Counted from the first letter of the stretch, positions 19,954 to 32,513 are shown. The stretch: 64,000 nt of DNA from Smittia aterrima (GCA_033063855.1 CP093829.1:7016243-7080242), one strand, 5' to 3'. Notes: generated by a model not told the origin, from the sequence alone. Translations and numbers: made by a program.

Positions 19954-22735
19954 TTAGATTTTGTGTGATGGTGGGATCAAGTGGTCGGGGAGGACGTTGG
20001 GCAATTCATTGCCATCAATTTTTACGTTGATCAAATGCATAGCGAGAGCAAACTCTTCGATGTCCAAGAAACCATCTCCATCGACGTCTGACAGTTTCCA
20101 GATTTTCGATAACACTGAGTTCGGTAATTTAGATTTGATAAGCTCGGATTTGGCGGCTAAAAACGAATTTGTAATTATTTCATTGAAGAATTTAAAGTTT
20201 TGTAATTTTACCTGCTCCGCTGATTTTGCCGTCAATTGGATTCAGAGTTTCAAACATTGGATCGGTACGTGCACGATCGCGACCACAAATCCATTCAACT
20301 TCGCCACTTCCCGCGTCGATTCCCTCGCCTCGCTTGTATCCGAAAGGCGAAATGTGATCTTCAATGCCTTCGAAGGCGCCGCCTAAAACCGAAACGAGAA
20401 TAAAGAAAATCGTTTATTTTCAATTAGCTATTCATATTCAGTGTTAATTGAGTCTCTCGTAGATTTTCCCGGTTCGTGGCATTTGTCAAAAGCGAATTGC
20501 TTTCATTTTTCACTTATGAAGTGACAAGAGAAGGAAATTCGCCATAAACTTTCATCACAACTGAGTGACATCAATCTTTGTTAGGCTTGTCATGCTAATT
20601 TGCACATTTTAATCGAAGAAGCTTGCGCGCTCTCAAAATAAAGAGTCAATGGAACGTTCAGCGGCAAGTGATAATGAGCATAATTTTCGTGATGGCACAA
20701 TTTTCATTAGCAAAGTTTACTCAATTGAAAATCTTTTGATAATTTTTTTTGTGCTGTTCAACGCACACATTAAAATATTTGTTTATAGATAACGACACTT
20801 GCTGGCGTCTAGAGCATAAAAAGCTAATTTGAATCAGAATTGTTTTGCGAGATCGAAGCTCACTCGACCTCAACTCGTTTAAGTGATTTGTTTGAACACA
20901 TTAAGTGAAGCCTCTTGACCTCATCACTCAATTTTCTTCACACTGATAGCATACGCTTATCAATTGCAATAATTTACTCTTTCTTTTATGATCGCTTAAT
21001 GGAAATTCGCCATGAGAAGAAAAAAATGTTTCCTCTTTGTGTTCTATGAGGAACTGTTCAATTATGACTTCATCATTTTCAATGAGCACTATCTGTATCT
21101 TATTTGCCATTGAAAAGAAGAAAATTGCGCCCACATTCTTCTTTCTACTTCTTCGCGATAAGATAAGACATGTGCTTTGAAAAATTATGTAAGATTGATT
21201 ATTGCAAGTGTTCATTAATTATTTTTGTTAAGCTCACCTTTGATATTTGCTTCGGCCACTGTTTCTGTTTCTGATTCTTGTGGAATGAGACTCATAAGTC
21301 GAGCGATGTCTGTTGCGAGCATACGATCGACTGTCTCAATTAAATGCGGTTTCAATGAATGGAACTTGGAGAAGTCTTGGTTTTGTAGAACTTCTTGCAT
21401 TTTCTTGATGTCAGGGAAATCGCCTGGGGAGATTTGATGTTCTCGTTGGAGACGATCGTAAATTGTTCCGATGTTCTTAATCAAATCCTTCTTTTTACTG
21501 TCTTTGCCGAACACACTTGGCATGTCTTTTCTAAGTTCGGCGATAATGTAAGCATGGACTTTGGCAAGTCGGGCGCGCTTGATTAAGTCATTTAGTTTGC
21601 GTAAGGCAGCGTTGCGAGGCAGTGATTGTAGATCTCTAAAGAGATCTTGTTCTTCGTCTTCAAAAAGTCGTCGATTGCCATCAAAGCTGTGAAGTTAAAT
21701 TTAAATTTTAATTGACCTTCGAGGTGAACTCATCAATCATCTTACCGAAGTGGTTGGTCCCAGAATGAGCCGATGTAGACACGAGCAACTTCAGGAGTTT
21801 GTAGAACTTTCCCAAGACTCCACATCAAAGCTCCATAAACTCTCATGAGCTGCTGGTGGTCGACCATATCAGCTTTGTTGAGAACGATACGAATCTTATC
21901 ATCGTGACCCTTAAGAGCTTCAATCGAGCGACGGAATTCATCCGAGATATCGAGTTTGTGAGCATCGAATAAAAGAATAATTCTGTCTACGCGTTCGGCA
22001 AACCATTCGAGGACACCGGTAAAGTCATATCCACGATCGACGCGCTGTTTCTCTCCGGACAAAATCCCAGGCGTGTCGACAATCGAAATCGCGTTCAATA
22101 CAGGCGACGCAACAGTTGAGCATTGAAAGCGATTTAGGAACTGTGTGAATGTAAAAGTGAGTCAACAATGATTCATCGATTGGGACTCTTCAAAGTTTAA
22201 TGTTGAAAACTCACCGCATTGCCGTATTTACTTAAAGGACGGAATTGCTTCTTGGGATCGACGACAAGTGCATTACCAGGAATAACGCCTTCCTTATCAT
22301 CGTACATAACAGCAATAAAACGATCAGTTGTTGGTTCGGGGCCAATTCGAATTCCCGGAAAGTCTCTGTGGTAGAAAATAAATAATTGCACAATGATTAG
22401 CCACGTGAGGTCATTGTCAAGTTTTTACTGGATCTCATAATGATCATCCAGAAGTCACAGCTTAAATGCACAGCTGGCAATCTAAAGTTTTGATTGTTTT
22501 ACTTTTCAAGGAGATATCGAATGAAGGTTGTCTTTCCTGTTGAATACTGGCCCACCAGGAGGATCATTGGCTTTGCATCGAAGTCTGGATCTTCCAATTT
22601 TGGAGAATGGAAGTCTGAGAACAAATAATGCTCCTCTAATGGTAATAACTTGGTCCTATAGATCTTCTTCATCTCATTCAGAGCAGTCTCGACCACCTCC
22701 TGGGTCTTTTCTTCCCGCTTAAGCCACGAAAACAT
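19954..22735 (-). CDS. Past1: EH-domain-containing ATPase of endocytic recycling
   Basis: Dynamin-like membrane-tubulating ATPase of endosomes. Exons (minus order): 22503-22735, 22215-22365, 21746-22140, 21238-21686, 20212-20382, 19954-20156; 533 residues (human EHD1 534). Start chosen at MFSWLKREEK, aligning with the EHD family; the open frame upstream contains no ATG. P-loop GQYSTGKTT (residues 62-70), SIVDTPGILSGEKQR (switch II), NKAD motif, and the C-terminal EH domain with LPNSVLSKIWKLSDVDGDG and the EF-hand DVDGDGFLDIEEF that binds NPF motifs. The central GYKRGEGIDAGSGEVEW linker is also conserved. Largest intron is 855 nt (20383-21237); others are 55-137 nt. Divergent with pallidin. 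Vertebrate equivalent: EHD1-4. Confidence 0.95.
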
Positions 22736-22949
22736 TTTAATTCTTTTCAAATTCACAAATTTATCGAAAACCTCTGATAAAAAATATTTTGTGAATGACT
22801 TCACGAGTTTTGGTTTTAGGAACGCTTCAAGAACGTGTTCAAAGCGAATCGGCACCTTAGAACCGTCAGATGGCGCTATTTTAATTTATTTTTGTTTTGA
22901 TTTTAAAGAAGACATCAAATTCCTTTATTTCCTGACGTTCCTGAGAACC
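22736..22949. promoter_or_regulatory. Bidirectional promoter Past1/pallidin with CTCF-like motif
   Basis: Only 214 bp separate the two start codons, so promoters and 5' UTRs must be compact. At 22863-22876 is CCGTCAGATGGCGC, resembling the CTCF core CCASYAGRKGGC (one mismatch), with TA following. Confidence 0.6.
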
Positions 22950-23380
22950 ATGGCTGAAGAGCTATCAATAAATCGTCTCTCGGCTGGCTTATTAAATCAG
23001 TTCGATAGTTTGAAGGAAATCGAGAAAATGTTAAATCAGCTGCTGGAAAAACAAAGTGAGATGCTGGAAAAGGAGATCAAAGGATTAGATTTTTATCAAA
23101 ACGACGAGCAAGTCGCTGAAATTAGTTTAATGGTAAGTAAGAAATTGAATGATCCAGCAGAAATAATCAAGATCTAATTTAATTTTAGATGAAAAAGATG
23201 AATTTTTACAGAGTAAAGATAAAGAAAATTCGATCTGACATGCTCTACATTCATCAACGAGTGTCAAAGTTAAAGAAGAAATCGATGGACATTCAGATCT
23301 ACAAAGCAGACGAGAGAATGGAGAAGATCAAGAGATACGACTATGAACAAGGACTGATTGCAAAATCGCATAAAAATTAA
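22950..23380 (+). CDS. Pldn: BLOC-1 subunit pallidin-like
   Basis: Predicted coiled-coil subunit of BLOC-1, which sorts cargo to lysosome-related organelles (pigment granules). Exons 22950-23132 and 23189-23380; 124 residues with a 56-nt intron. The ATG has an ideal context (ACCATGG). Heptad-like N-terminal region (LKEIEKMLNQLLEKQSEMLE) and a C-terminal stretch IRSDMLYIHQRVSKLKKKS that resembles the pallidin signature around IRKEMLxLHExxSKLKKR of human BLOC1S6. Shorter than human pallidin (172 aa). Other BLOC-1/BORC coiled-coil subunits are the main alternatives. Tail-to-tail with SVIP, 92 bp between stops. Confidence 0.68.
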
Positions 23381-23389
23381 CACGAAAGT

Positions 23390-23395
23390 TTTATT
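23390..23395 (-). terminator. SVIP poly(A) signal
   Basis: TTTATT on plus (AATAAA on minus), 78 nt past the SVIP stop and 10 nt from the pallidin stop codon; the SVIP transcript would end about at the pallidin stop. Confidence 0.55.
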
Positions 23396-23441
23396 TTAAT
23401 CACATTTTCGAGATAACGAATATTTTTGTATAGAATAAGAA

Positions 23442-23447
23442 AATAAA
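23442..23447 (+). terminator. Pallidin poly(A) signal
   Basis: AATAAA 62 nt after the pallidin stop and 26 nt before the SVIP stop codon on the other strand; cleavage would fall at or inside the SVIP 3' coding end. Confidence 0.65.
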
Positions 23448-23472
23448 GCAAGTTTAGCTTATAAAGTTTAGT

Positions 23473-23846
23473 TTAGTCTTGTTGCCAGCGAAGTCCTGGT
23501 TCGGAATTACCAGCTTTGTCCTCCAATTTCTCACGTTCGATTGCCTTCATCTGAGCTCGTTTAACGCTGTCAGGGTTTTTGATTCCCTTCGATTCCATTT
23601 CCTGGATTCTTCGTTCGGCTGCAGCTGCCATTTGTTGTCGCTTAGTTTCCTTGAATTATAAAAATCTATTAAAATCACGAGACTGAAAAAGATTTAAGCA
23701 TTTTACAGCGTCTGGTGTTGCTAACAAGTCTGAAGTGTCAGCGTTTCCTGAAATCAATATTTACAAAAACTCTTGCAATTCATTCTGATAAGAATCTAAA
23801 CAAATGTCGTCAAACCTTTGAAACAAGATCCACAGAAGTTTCCCAT
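23473..23846 (-). CDS. SVIP: Small VCP/p97-interacting protein
   Basis: Three short exons (minus order 23816-23846, 23707-23747, 23473-23649) give 82 residues; human SVIP is 77. Starts MGNFCGSCFKGN: Gly2 as a myristoylation site plus two Cys for palmitoylation, as expected for a membrane-anchored SVIP. Then a VCP-interacting-motif-like helix (ETKRQQMAAAAERRIQEM; human has EEKRAKLAEAAERRQKE at the equivalent place) and the C-terminal PGLRWQQD (human GGLRW). SVIP inhibits ER-associated degradation and activates p97 on lysosomes. The first donor is AAAG|GTTTGA, a weak site. Exons are too small for simple open-frame detection. Convergent with pallidin. Confidence 0.88.
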
Positions 23847-25028
23847 TGTCAATTCGTTTCTTTACTGATTGTGATGATGCTTACGTTCAAACTGCGATGA
23901 TTCACGAAGTGTTATTCATTAATTTGCTAATTGAAACGCGAAAATATATTTACCAAATGATTCTTGTTTTCAAAGTTCGGTCAAAGCTCCAGATGTCGCC
24001 ACGAAAAAAATGTTTCAAATATTTTAGAGTGGATAACTTTCTTTGACATTCTCAAACTGAAATATTGCGATGTATCTAAAAGAAAAGTTTCTGGATCTAA
24101 TTCAATTTCGATTCCATGAATAATGCGACACGTGGAAAGTATCGATTGTCCTAAAACAAAAGAAAAAGAAAATACGCAAATCTGACGTTTCTTATTTATT
24201 TATTCAAAAAACATCTGGTGACATTAGTCTTAAACGGATACATCTTAATTACTCAACTATCTTTATGGTCATTGATTAATTGTCGGATACTTTGTCCATC
24301 TGTTTTTGATCCGCAATTTTTATGATAAATATGTTGTGTGTGCATTTGTCTCCTCAAATACTAAACATGGGAAATATAATGAATTCTTAAAAAAAATTAT
24401 ATTTCTATTTTTAAGGAATGTTAATATTTTTAAATCATCTCACTTATCATCATAAAAAGTTTTCACCTAAAATTTTCTCTAAATCCTTGTTTGCTTACTT
24501 TAAATTTAGGCATCGAAAAATCATTTAAAATAAACAAATGAGACACAAACTTGCATCACAATATTCTTTTCTCAATGATTTGTTAGTGAGATTTGGGGAA
24601 GCCGTTTCTTGTTAGCTCAATTCTCGGTTCATATCATAATGGTAAAGCTTTTTTTGATTTTGCTGTGCAAAAGAATGCACTCAATGCGAGAACTCAGACT
24701 GACTACAAATGCGCTTCCCGATTTTATATGTTTTCGTCGACATAAAAATGATTTTGTTGAATCTATTGTCTTTGGTAAATTTTGTCCTTTTCATATTTTT
24801 TTTTTGCCTTTAAAAAGTCCTTTTAGTTCCGCGAATAAAATTTTATATTTTGTCGACGAGCTTATGATAGAACTTGATAAATATATTTTGTTAAAACTTT
24901 TTTTTAAAAAAAAAAAACAAAAGAACATCGAAACAATTAGTTGCACTTTACGCCCATTACCAATTACGACTAATTGTAGCTAAATTAAATTTAAATTAGT
25001 GCTAGTAAAAGTTTCAACTTATTTACGG
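23847..25028. other. Intergenic: SVIP upstream and dikar 3' UTR
   Basis: Very AT-rich. Minus-strand AATAAA signals (TTTATT on plus) at 24195-24204 would give dikar a 3' UTR of about 830 nt. The frame at 24609-24983 is a chance run of Leu/Phe/Lys codons in AT-rich DNA with no family resemblance. No RNA gene or repeat seen. Confidence 0.55.
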
Positions 25029-28000
25029 TTACATATGATGAGGCCAGTGGGGAGTTCCTAATGCTGGATGATAACCAGCTTGGTAAGTTTGATTAAGCAT
25101 CATTCGATACTGCTGTTGTAATGCGGCGGGATCAAGGGAATTCATGAATGGATATGAACTTCTTGAGGGATGATGCGGTGGAAGCAAATGGTGATATGGA
25201 GACGAGGGAGCTTGGGGATGAGCAGGCGGAGGATTTACGGAAGTTTTGTCATTTGTAGGATCAGGTGTAGAACGATGGCCAATGCCAGGAGGTGGATAAT
25301 AAGGATTTGGAGTTCCTCTGAAGTCGTCTAAGTAAGCTGGATTCTCGCCATATAAACCAGGTAAAGGAGTTGGGCCATAATTGAAAGCGCTTCCAGGAAC
25401 GACAGACTTAAGAGAAATGGCTGATGGATCAGAGCCCGCTGGCGCTCCTGATGGAATCTTAAGACCTCCATAAGTTTGGAAGCTTTGCTGATGAGCGAGT
25501 TGCTGATGCTGCTGCATTTGTGGATGCTGTGGATGTTGATTTTGATGGAGCGACTGATGTTGTTGGTTTTGAAGGTGAGCGCTGCTATTAATCGCTTCAT
25601 CGGGACTCGCATTTTTCTTCTTACGCGGCTTCTTTGCCTTCGATTCAAGAGCTTGAGGTGGAACATGAGGCTGATTGGTGTTGGGAACGGCACTTTGAGA
25701 GGCATTCAATCGATTGTGATAACTTGCTAAATTCATGTTTTGTTGTTCGCGATTGTAAGCCATTGTCGAGGTCATTGAACTGTTGAACATTTGCTGAAGA
25801 GCAGCAGAGGATTGAGTTTGCTGGAGATTTTTACCAAACATGTGAGCGGGTGTAATTGTTTTGTCGTAGAAACTGCTTGGAGCTCCCGAAAGACTTGAAA
25901 ATCTTTCTTCTGCTTGTCGGAAATCTCTCATAAATGCTGTCAAGTCCATCATTGAAGACGCGGCTGGATTGTTAAAGAGAGGCGGTTGCTTGTAGTTGAT
26001 ATCCATCGATCCAGGTGGTTGAGTGTTTCTCACAGGTTGTTGATGTGCCATTGGATTGTTCAAGAAACTGTTTCCTGGAATTATGCTGTTGAGAGCAGAC
26101 TTTCCTGACAAATCGATTTTACTTCCATCGCTTTGGTTGGTTCCATAGTTCGCAGCTGGATCAACTGTCTTTGCATTTCCCCAGAAACCTGGAGTCGCAG
26201 CACACGATGTAGTTGACATTGGAGTATTGTTCTTCTGCATCGTTCGATTAAACATATCAACAGATTTGTTCTTCGACATATCAAAGTCCAAAGGCGCCTT
26301 CGAGTAATTTGAGAGATCAAACATTTGCTGGTACTGGTTTGGTTGGTTCAATGGCGGAGCTTGCTGCTTCGACAAGTCAAGATATTTAGCATTTTCAGCT
26401 TGTTTGCTAGCAGAATCTTTGCTAGTCTTTGCAACCATGTCGATTCCAGCATAACCAGTTGGTTGCATATCTGGAAGTTTACTCGTTCCATAAAGTGGAG
26501 TTGTTGATGGCGTTCCTGATGTTTGCACTTCATTCGAAGGCTTTTTATTATAACTTCCCAAGTTTTGCGCAAACGAGTTCTCTGGAGTCATCACATGTTG
26601 TTGATGCTGCTGCGGAGCTAAGCTGCTCTGCGGATTGAGGCTTTGTTGTTGAGGTGGAAAGGGATTGCTTCCTTGTTGCGCGTTAAGATTGTAAACGCTG
26701 CTGTTTGTCGATTTCCATTCGGAATTCTTTGAACAATTCTGTTGCTGAGCTGTCGTTGTGAATTGATCAGCAGCTTGATGATGTTGATTGAACGGAGCCG
26801 ATCCGAGCTGAGGGAAAGTGTTTCCTGAATTATTAAATGATGGAGCTTGATTTTGCGTAACAGTTTTTTGTGGTTGCGTTGGCGCGGAAGATGATGACGA
26901 TGGCGAATGATGGAAAGATGCGACTTGCGTTTGAGGTTGCTGGTATGGAGAATTTGGTTGCGAGTATGGCGAATTTGGAGCTTGAGATGAGTTTGCGGAA
27001 TTAGCTCCTGCGTTGGAATTTGCTCCTCCAGCAGGCGATTGGAATGGAGAATTTGGCTGTTGTTGATACGGAGAAGACTGTTGACTATGATAAGGAGAAT
27101 TTGGATTGGTGCTTGGACTCATGGAATTATTGAAGTCTGACTCTTGACTCATTGGTTGCTTGTACTGATCATAATAGGAAGCCGGGGATGTTGTTGGCTT
27201 TGAATAGGATGCTGTTTGACCTTGTTTATTGTTCGCAGCATTCTCAGGATTATAAAAGTTTCCATAAACACCAGCAGATGAACCAGCAGCAGAGTAAAGA
27301 TGCTGCTGAGAGTATTGACTGTAAGGAGATGGCATCTCGCGTGGGCTACAACTTTTCTCTGGACTCGATTTTGATGAAGTCATATCTTGATAGAATCCAA
27401 CTTTTCCAATTGACCCGTTCACTGGATAATTTGCTTTCTGAGTCTCGTCGGTCTTTGGTGAAGCCATAATCGGAGAAGCTCCTAAAGGTGAAGGGTATGG
27501 CGCGTGAGCTCCTAATCTCTCTTCAAGACCAACTTGTGGACTATCTTCAACTGACGATCTCTCTGACATTGAGCTGCCAGTGCTGAGACGTCGATGCGTT
27601 GGTAAATATGTTCCTTCCATTTTATTGGAATCTGAAACATCGGAAAGCTTTCCTGACTCATCCTGAGACTCAGATTTCTTTGGCTTCTTTGGAGCTCCGA
27701 AAGCTTTGAACCAAGCATTCAAGTTCGGCTTTGATGCTGCATCGGATGTTGTCAACTTTCCGTTCGGTTCTTCTTTAGGTTCGACTTTCAATTCATCAGC
27801 CGGCACCTTTCCAATCTCATTTTTCGTGGGAGAAAATTCTTCATCAATGACTTTCTCATCTTTCTCTTCTTCAATCTTCAGGGATGGTTCGTCAAAGCAT
27901 TCGTTGTCGTCTGGCTTTTTACTTTCAGTATCATTAAAATTGAATGATTGAGTATCAAGTACAGTCCCAAGGCTCAACTTAGGACTACTCTCGTCTGTTT

Positions 28001-31000
28001 GAACGATAAGAGAGTTTTTGACTTCTTTTACTTTATCTCGATTTCCCAATGGAAAAAGCTCTTCAGGCTTGTTGATGTTCTGTATGTTGTGTAACAAATT
28101 TCCTTTTGTTTTCCCCGGCTGCAATCGATCAATTGTTCTTTGAACTTCCTTCTTCCTTGGGAGCTGTTGCAGCTTCTCTTTCAAGCTTTTCCTTTTCGGC
28201 TCTTTTGAGCCAACGACCTTCTTAGTTGAAGTGCTTGCTGCCGCTGTTGAAGAAGTGTGTTGTAACGATGCTGCCTGCTTGTTATTGTTCGATTCTTTTA
28301 GTAAGTTGAAATCTTTCGGAGGCGATTGAAAGTTGGCATTTGAGGCAGATGGTGATGAAGGCATTAAAGGTATCGGTTTTCTAAAATCGTTATCATCCAT
28401 CTTCGAAGGCATATCAATCTCATCAATAATATAACGAGACGGCGAGTTGCTTGCCGAGCTGTACTCAAAGCGAGGAGTATGTTCAAGCCATTTGTTAATA
28501 TCCTTCAGGGTCTGCTCTGTTTCCATGTCCAACACGTCAAGACAAGCTTTGTTTTGCTTCTTGCTCTTGCTTTGAGAATTTGAATTAGTGTTTGGTTGTT
28601 CAACGGCGTTGCTTTTTGCTTTCTCTTCGGTTTTTGACTTTTTGATTTTCACTGGCGCCTCGACTGGGTCTTGCGTTGCCTCCACTTTCTTCTTACTTGA
28701 ACTTTTCTCTTTTGCAGGTGAGCCTTCGTTCTTAAGCTTATCAAAGACGTTGCTGGTGTCTTTCTTAGGAGTCTTTCCTCCTAAAACTGTGTCCATGAGC
28801 TCGATTTGACTCTTGCTCTTCTCATTCTTAATCTTGAGTTTCTCAATCGTTTCTTTCAATTTATGATTTTTCTCTCGAGATAATTGGTTATCTTTCTTCT
28901 TGGCTTTCTCTTTTTCTTGATTTATTTTATTTCGCCGTTCTTTAATGAGATCAAACTTATCTTTAATCTCTGGCGTGTCTGATCTGAATGAAGAATCAAG
29001 ACTTTTCTTTGAACTTTTCATGCCATCATAATCCCTTGAGTTATTCAAATCTTCTGTTTGTGCTGAGGAATTGATTGAAGGGAGTGGACTCGGAGATCGG
29101 GAGTAACTTCCACTTGACATACTGAAAACATCTTCATCCTTCTTCTTCGAACTTGATTTACTCGCAGATTGATTCTTGGCTGCCTTCTTTGGTGTACTGG
29201 CAGGTGCTTTCGATTTCTTTTCAGAATCTTTAGTCTCCGCTGATTTACTTTTCACTTTCTTACTTTCAGCTTTTTTAGAGCTTGATGAAATCTTCTTCTC
29301 GTCGATAAGATCATGAACACTTGCATCGTCGCTATCATCTCCGCTCTTCTCGAGTTTTCTTTTCTTTTTGTTAGCTTTCTCGTTGGTCTTTGAGAACTTT
29401 TCGCTTGTCGGGACAGAATCTTTTTTGGATTTTTTCTTAGATTCTGTCACAGGAGTGTCATTTACGTCAATCGACGGTGACTTTGATTTCTTATTAACCT
29501 GCTTTGACACTTCAGCTTTCTTTGTTTTCTTTTTCACTTCTTTTGATTTTGTTAAACTCTTTTCCACTCTGTTTCCATTCATCTTTTTCTTATTTGAATC
29601 GTTCGTAGTAATCTCTTTGTCAATCTCGACTTCAGAATCGAATTCGAAGTCTTCATTTTCACCATCGGAAAAATCTCGTTTCATCTTTTTGGCCTTAGGC
29701 TTATCACTTTTATCTTTGTCCTTGTGTTTTCTTTTCACGCCTTTCGTGCTCTTTTCTTTCTTTTTGTCACTAGCGATCGATTTTGACGCCTTCTTATCAC
29801 TTTTCATGATTGATTCTTCGGAGCTTTTTGCCTTTGTTTCTTTAACTTTTTTCTGAGTCAATTTAACTTCACTTTTCTCTTCGTCTTCGGAAGAATTGTC
29901 TGGTACACTTTTCGAATGTTTCTTGTCTTTGGCTTTGAACTTTTCTTTTCTTATTTCTTTTTCTTTGCTTGAGTTGAGTTTACTCGCGGACTCGATTGGC
30001 GGATACTCTAATAACACTGGCTCTTCGTCGGATGACGTTTGATCGAAATATTTCTTTGTTGCACGATCAAATGCTGTTTGAAGATTGTTGACCATTTCAG
30101 TGTATTCTAAAAGAAAATTTGAATAATTATTAAATTGCTTTTCAAGATAAAGAGTTTAATGAACTTACCATTACTCTGGCCATTGTACAAACGACAGTTG
30201 TTAACTATTAACTTAAAATCTGTTCTGAACTCTGTAAACGAACGATATTCCCCTTCGTCAAGCTTCTCTTCCATTTTTAGAAGATCCATTGGCCTATTAA
30301 CAAATTAAAGTTATTAAATGAAATTCATTTATTTTCTTACAATTGACTTACCTTTTGATTATTGAATAATATCTTGGGGCAATGTCTTCTTCCACAGGAT
30401 CCATGAATGGCCAAGCATCATCATGATTCTTCACGGTTTGCAAGACTTTATGCATGCCGATTTGAAGCACTTCATCGGTCTCCAAGAAGCTGAGAGGGGA
30501 CATCAAATTTGCTGTGGTTAGAATTCTATTGTCGCAACAGTTCAAAGTTATGTGAGAAATTCATCGTAACCAGCCAATATTTGTCCAATTGTGTTTGATT
30601 AAGTATCCGAGCCATAGGAATTAAAGTTTATATCAGATAAAGCAAGTGATGAAAGTGCGTTGGTTGAGTTGCCAATGTGAAAAAAAAGGTTTTTGTTAGA
30701 TTTCTTATAAGAAAAAAGTTTAATTCTTTCACCAAAAGAAAAAATAAGAAAAATTCTAATGTGCATCAAATCTAAAGCTTTATTTAAAGAGGTAAAAAGA
30801 TCAACTTACACTTCCGCTTTCACTTTCTTTTTCCGCGATGTTGATGGACCCGCGGATGGGTTTGTTGATGATGGCGCTTGGATAACAATCTGTCCCGTTA
30901 TAGAGGATAGAGAGTTATTGGTCTGACGCCCAGGTAATTTTGTTGATGTAGGAGGCATTTTTGTGATTACACTTGTGAGATTACTGACGTCTAAGTTAGA

Positions 31001-32513
31001 ATGTAAAATATTTTCCTTGTTCGATAGATTCTGATTTGTCACATTCAGGGAATAACAAACATCCTGAATTTTGTTGTCGAAAATTAAGTTAAAGAACGAT
31101 TTGCGGCTGCATAGTGACTGAGTCGGTGATGATCTAAAAGAGAAATAAGAATTAATTAAGTGAACTTGAGTTATCTAGCAAAGGATAGAATGTTTTCTAA
31201 TTTAATTTTTCTATTCAAGTCGGAAAAAGGAAAATTTAAAGGAAAGAGAAAAGGAAACGAGAAAACATTCCTCCTCAGAAAGCGATTCATGCGAAGAACG
31301 TTATTTTGGCTTTAAAGAGGTCGCACACAAAAATCATAAATTAAAGTAAAATAAGAATAATCACATTTAATAAGTTTTGAGCTAAGTCTATTAGGTTTTA
31401 GCTTCTAACCGTCGTTGAGCTCTTTCCGCACGATTTTGGGAAGCCTTCTCCTTCTTTTGAATCTTTTCACGGGTCCTCTTGATAAAAGCTTGCTTCTTCT
31501 GTTCAAGAGTTACGTCTTCTGTTGTTTCCTTTTCTTCTTTCTTGCGCTCGACCAGCCCTTTAACTCGTTGCGATGAGCGACGTTGAAACAATCTAAAATA
31601 AAGATTGTAGAACTCCCTAATTTGCAAATATTTCATTATGACTAATTACCGTCGTCTTCTCTCGGCCTCTTTCGCTTTGAACAGCACAGGAATGTCGGGA
31701 AGGAAATCTTCGGTTATAATCTTGTACAACGCAGCTTCTTTCCGTGATTTCGAGAACTTGAATTTGTCTGCTAAGCTTTGCCAATCTTGTTCACTAAAGC
31801 AAATAACTTGCCAGACTCGAGATGCTTCTCCGTCTTTCTTGGAGTTTTTGCGAAAATCTTCTCGGTAGAGTCTTGTTCCGTAGAAATACCAATAAACTGA
31901 TCCTGCTCCGTCGTATCCAAGTGGCTCGATACGTAAACTGTGTGGCTCAAAAACGTCAACTGCAAGTTCAGCGTCGGCTGAATCAAGTCGGAAGTCACAC
32001 AAGTAATTAAGGATGAGAACTTTTGTTCGCAACGACAAACTATGAAAATCGGTGTCTGTGTTGAAAGGATTTTCAATATTATATTCCTGTAAGAGTTCAC
32101 CGAATCAGTCTCTAATTCGTTAGAATTGAGAGGTCAACAAGGATTATTTTACCTCACACTTATGACGAAACAAGCGACGGAGAAACATTTGATAGTTGGT
32201 TGTAGTTATGTGTTGCCATGATTTAACTGTATCGCATCCACGCAGCAATGAAACAATAAGCTCAGGAATTAAACGAGGAGCGAGTTCTTCTGCGGTAGAA
32301 TTATCAATCGAACTATTTTCTGAGCTGTCAAGCAAAAGAGCCTCTTCCAAATCCTACAAACGCAAGTGATTAAAAAATAATGTTCACACACGCATCTAAA
32401 GGAATTCTTACTTCAATATCAAACTCTGGCAAGTTGAACGATGAACTAAAAACAGAAACGAAGAATCCAATGCTTGGAATTTGTGGCCATGACTGAATTT
32501 CTATAAAATTCAT
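25029..32513 (-). CDS. dik: CECR2-like DDT/WHIM-bromodomain protein (dikar)
   Basis: Chromatin protein; CECR2 partners ISWI (SNF2L) in the CERF remodelling complex. Exons (minus order): 32412-32513, 32153-32353, 31650-32086, 31410-31592, 30810-31133, 30352-30489, 30169-30293, 25029-30106; 2195 residues, all phases consistent. N-terminus MNFIEIQSWPQIPSIGFFVS and FNLPEFDIEDLEEAL match CECR2; the WHIM region has SLRTKVLILNYLCDFRLD and GSVYWYFYGTRLYREDF; bromodomain around HDDAWPFMDPVEEDIAPRYY, PMDLLKMEEKL and NNCRLYNGQSNEYTEM, where Asn of YNG is the acetyl-lysine contact. The 5,078-nt last exon encodes a Lys/Ser/Glu-rich half then a Gln/Asn/Ser/Pro-rich half with SPYxQ repeats, ending PHWPHHM. 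The donor at 31410/31409 (CGACG|GTTAGA) is weak; reading through it meets a stop five codons on. Confidence 0.9.

Noticed and set aside
19961..20386. 141-codon plus frame
   Set aside because: Antisense shadow of the last two Past1 exons.
22736..22855. In-frame N-terminal extension of Past1 upstream of MFSWLK
   Set aside because: The extension contains no ATG (it would start at GTG) and the family starts at MFSW, so the ATG at 22735 is used.
29368..29856. 162-codon plus frame rich in Phe/Ser/Leu
   Set aside because: Antisense of the Lys/Ser/Glu-rich dikar segment; such repeats automatically open the opposite frame.
30490..30517. Alternative acceptor CCACAG for the dikar bromodomain exon (exon would start AAATTTG at about 30514)
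   Set aside because: It breaks the reading phase with the upstream exon; the acceptor CTCTCAG at 30490 keeps it.
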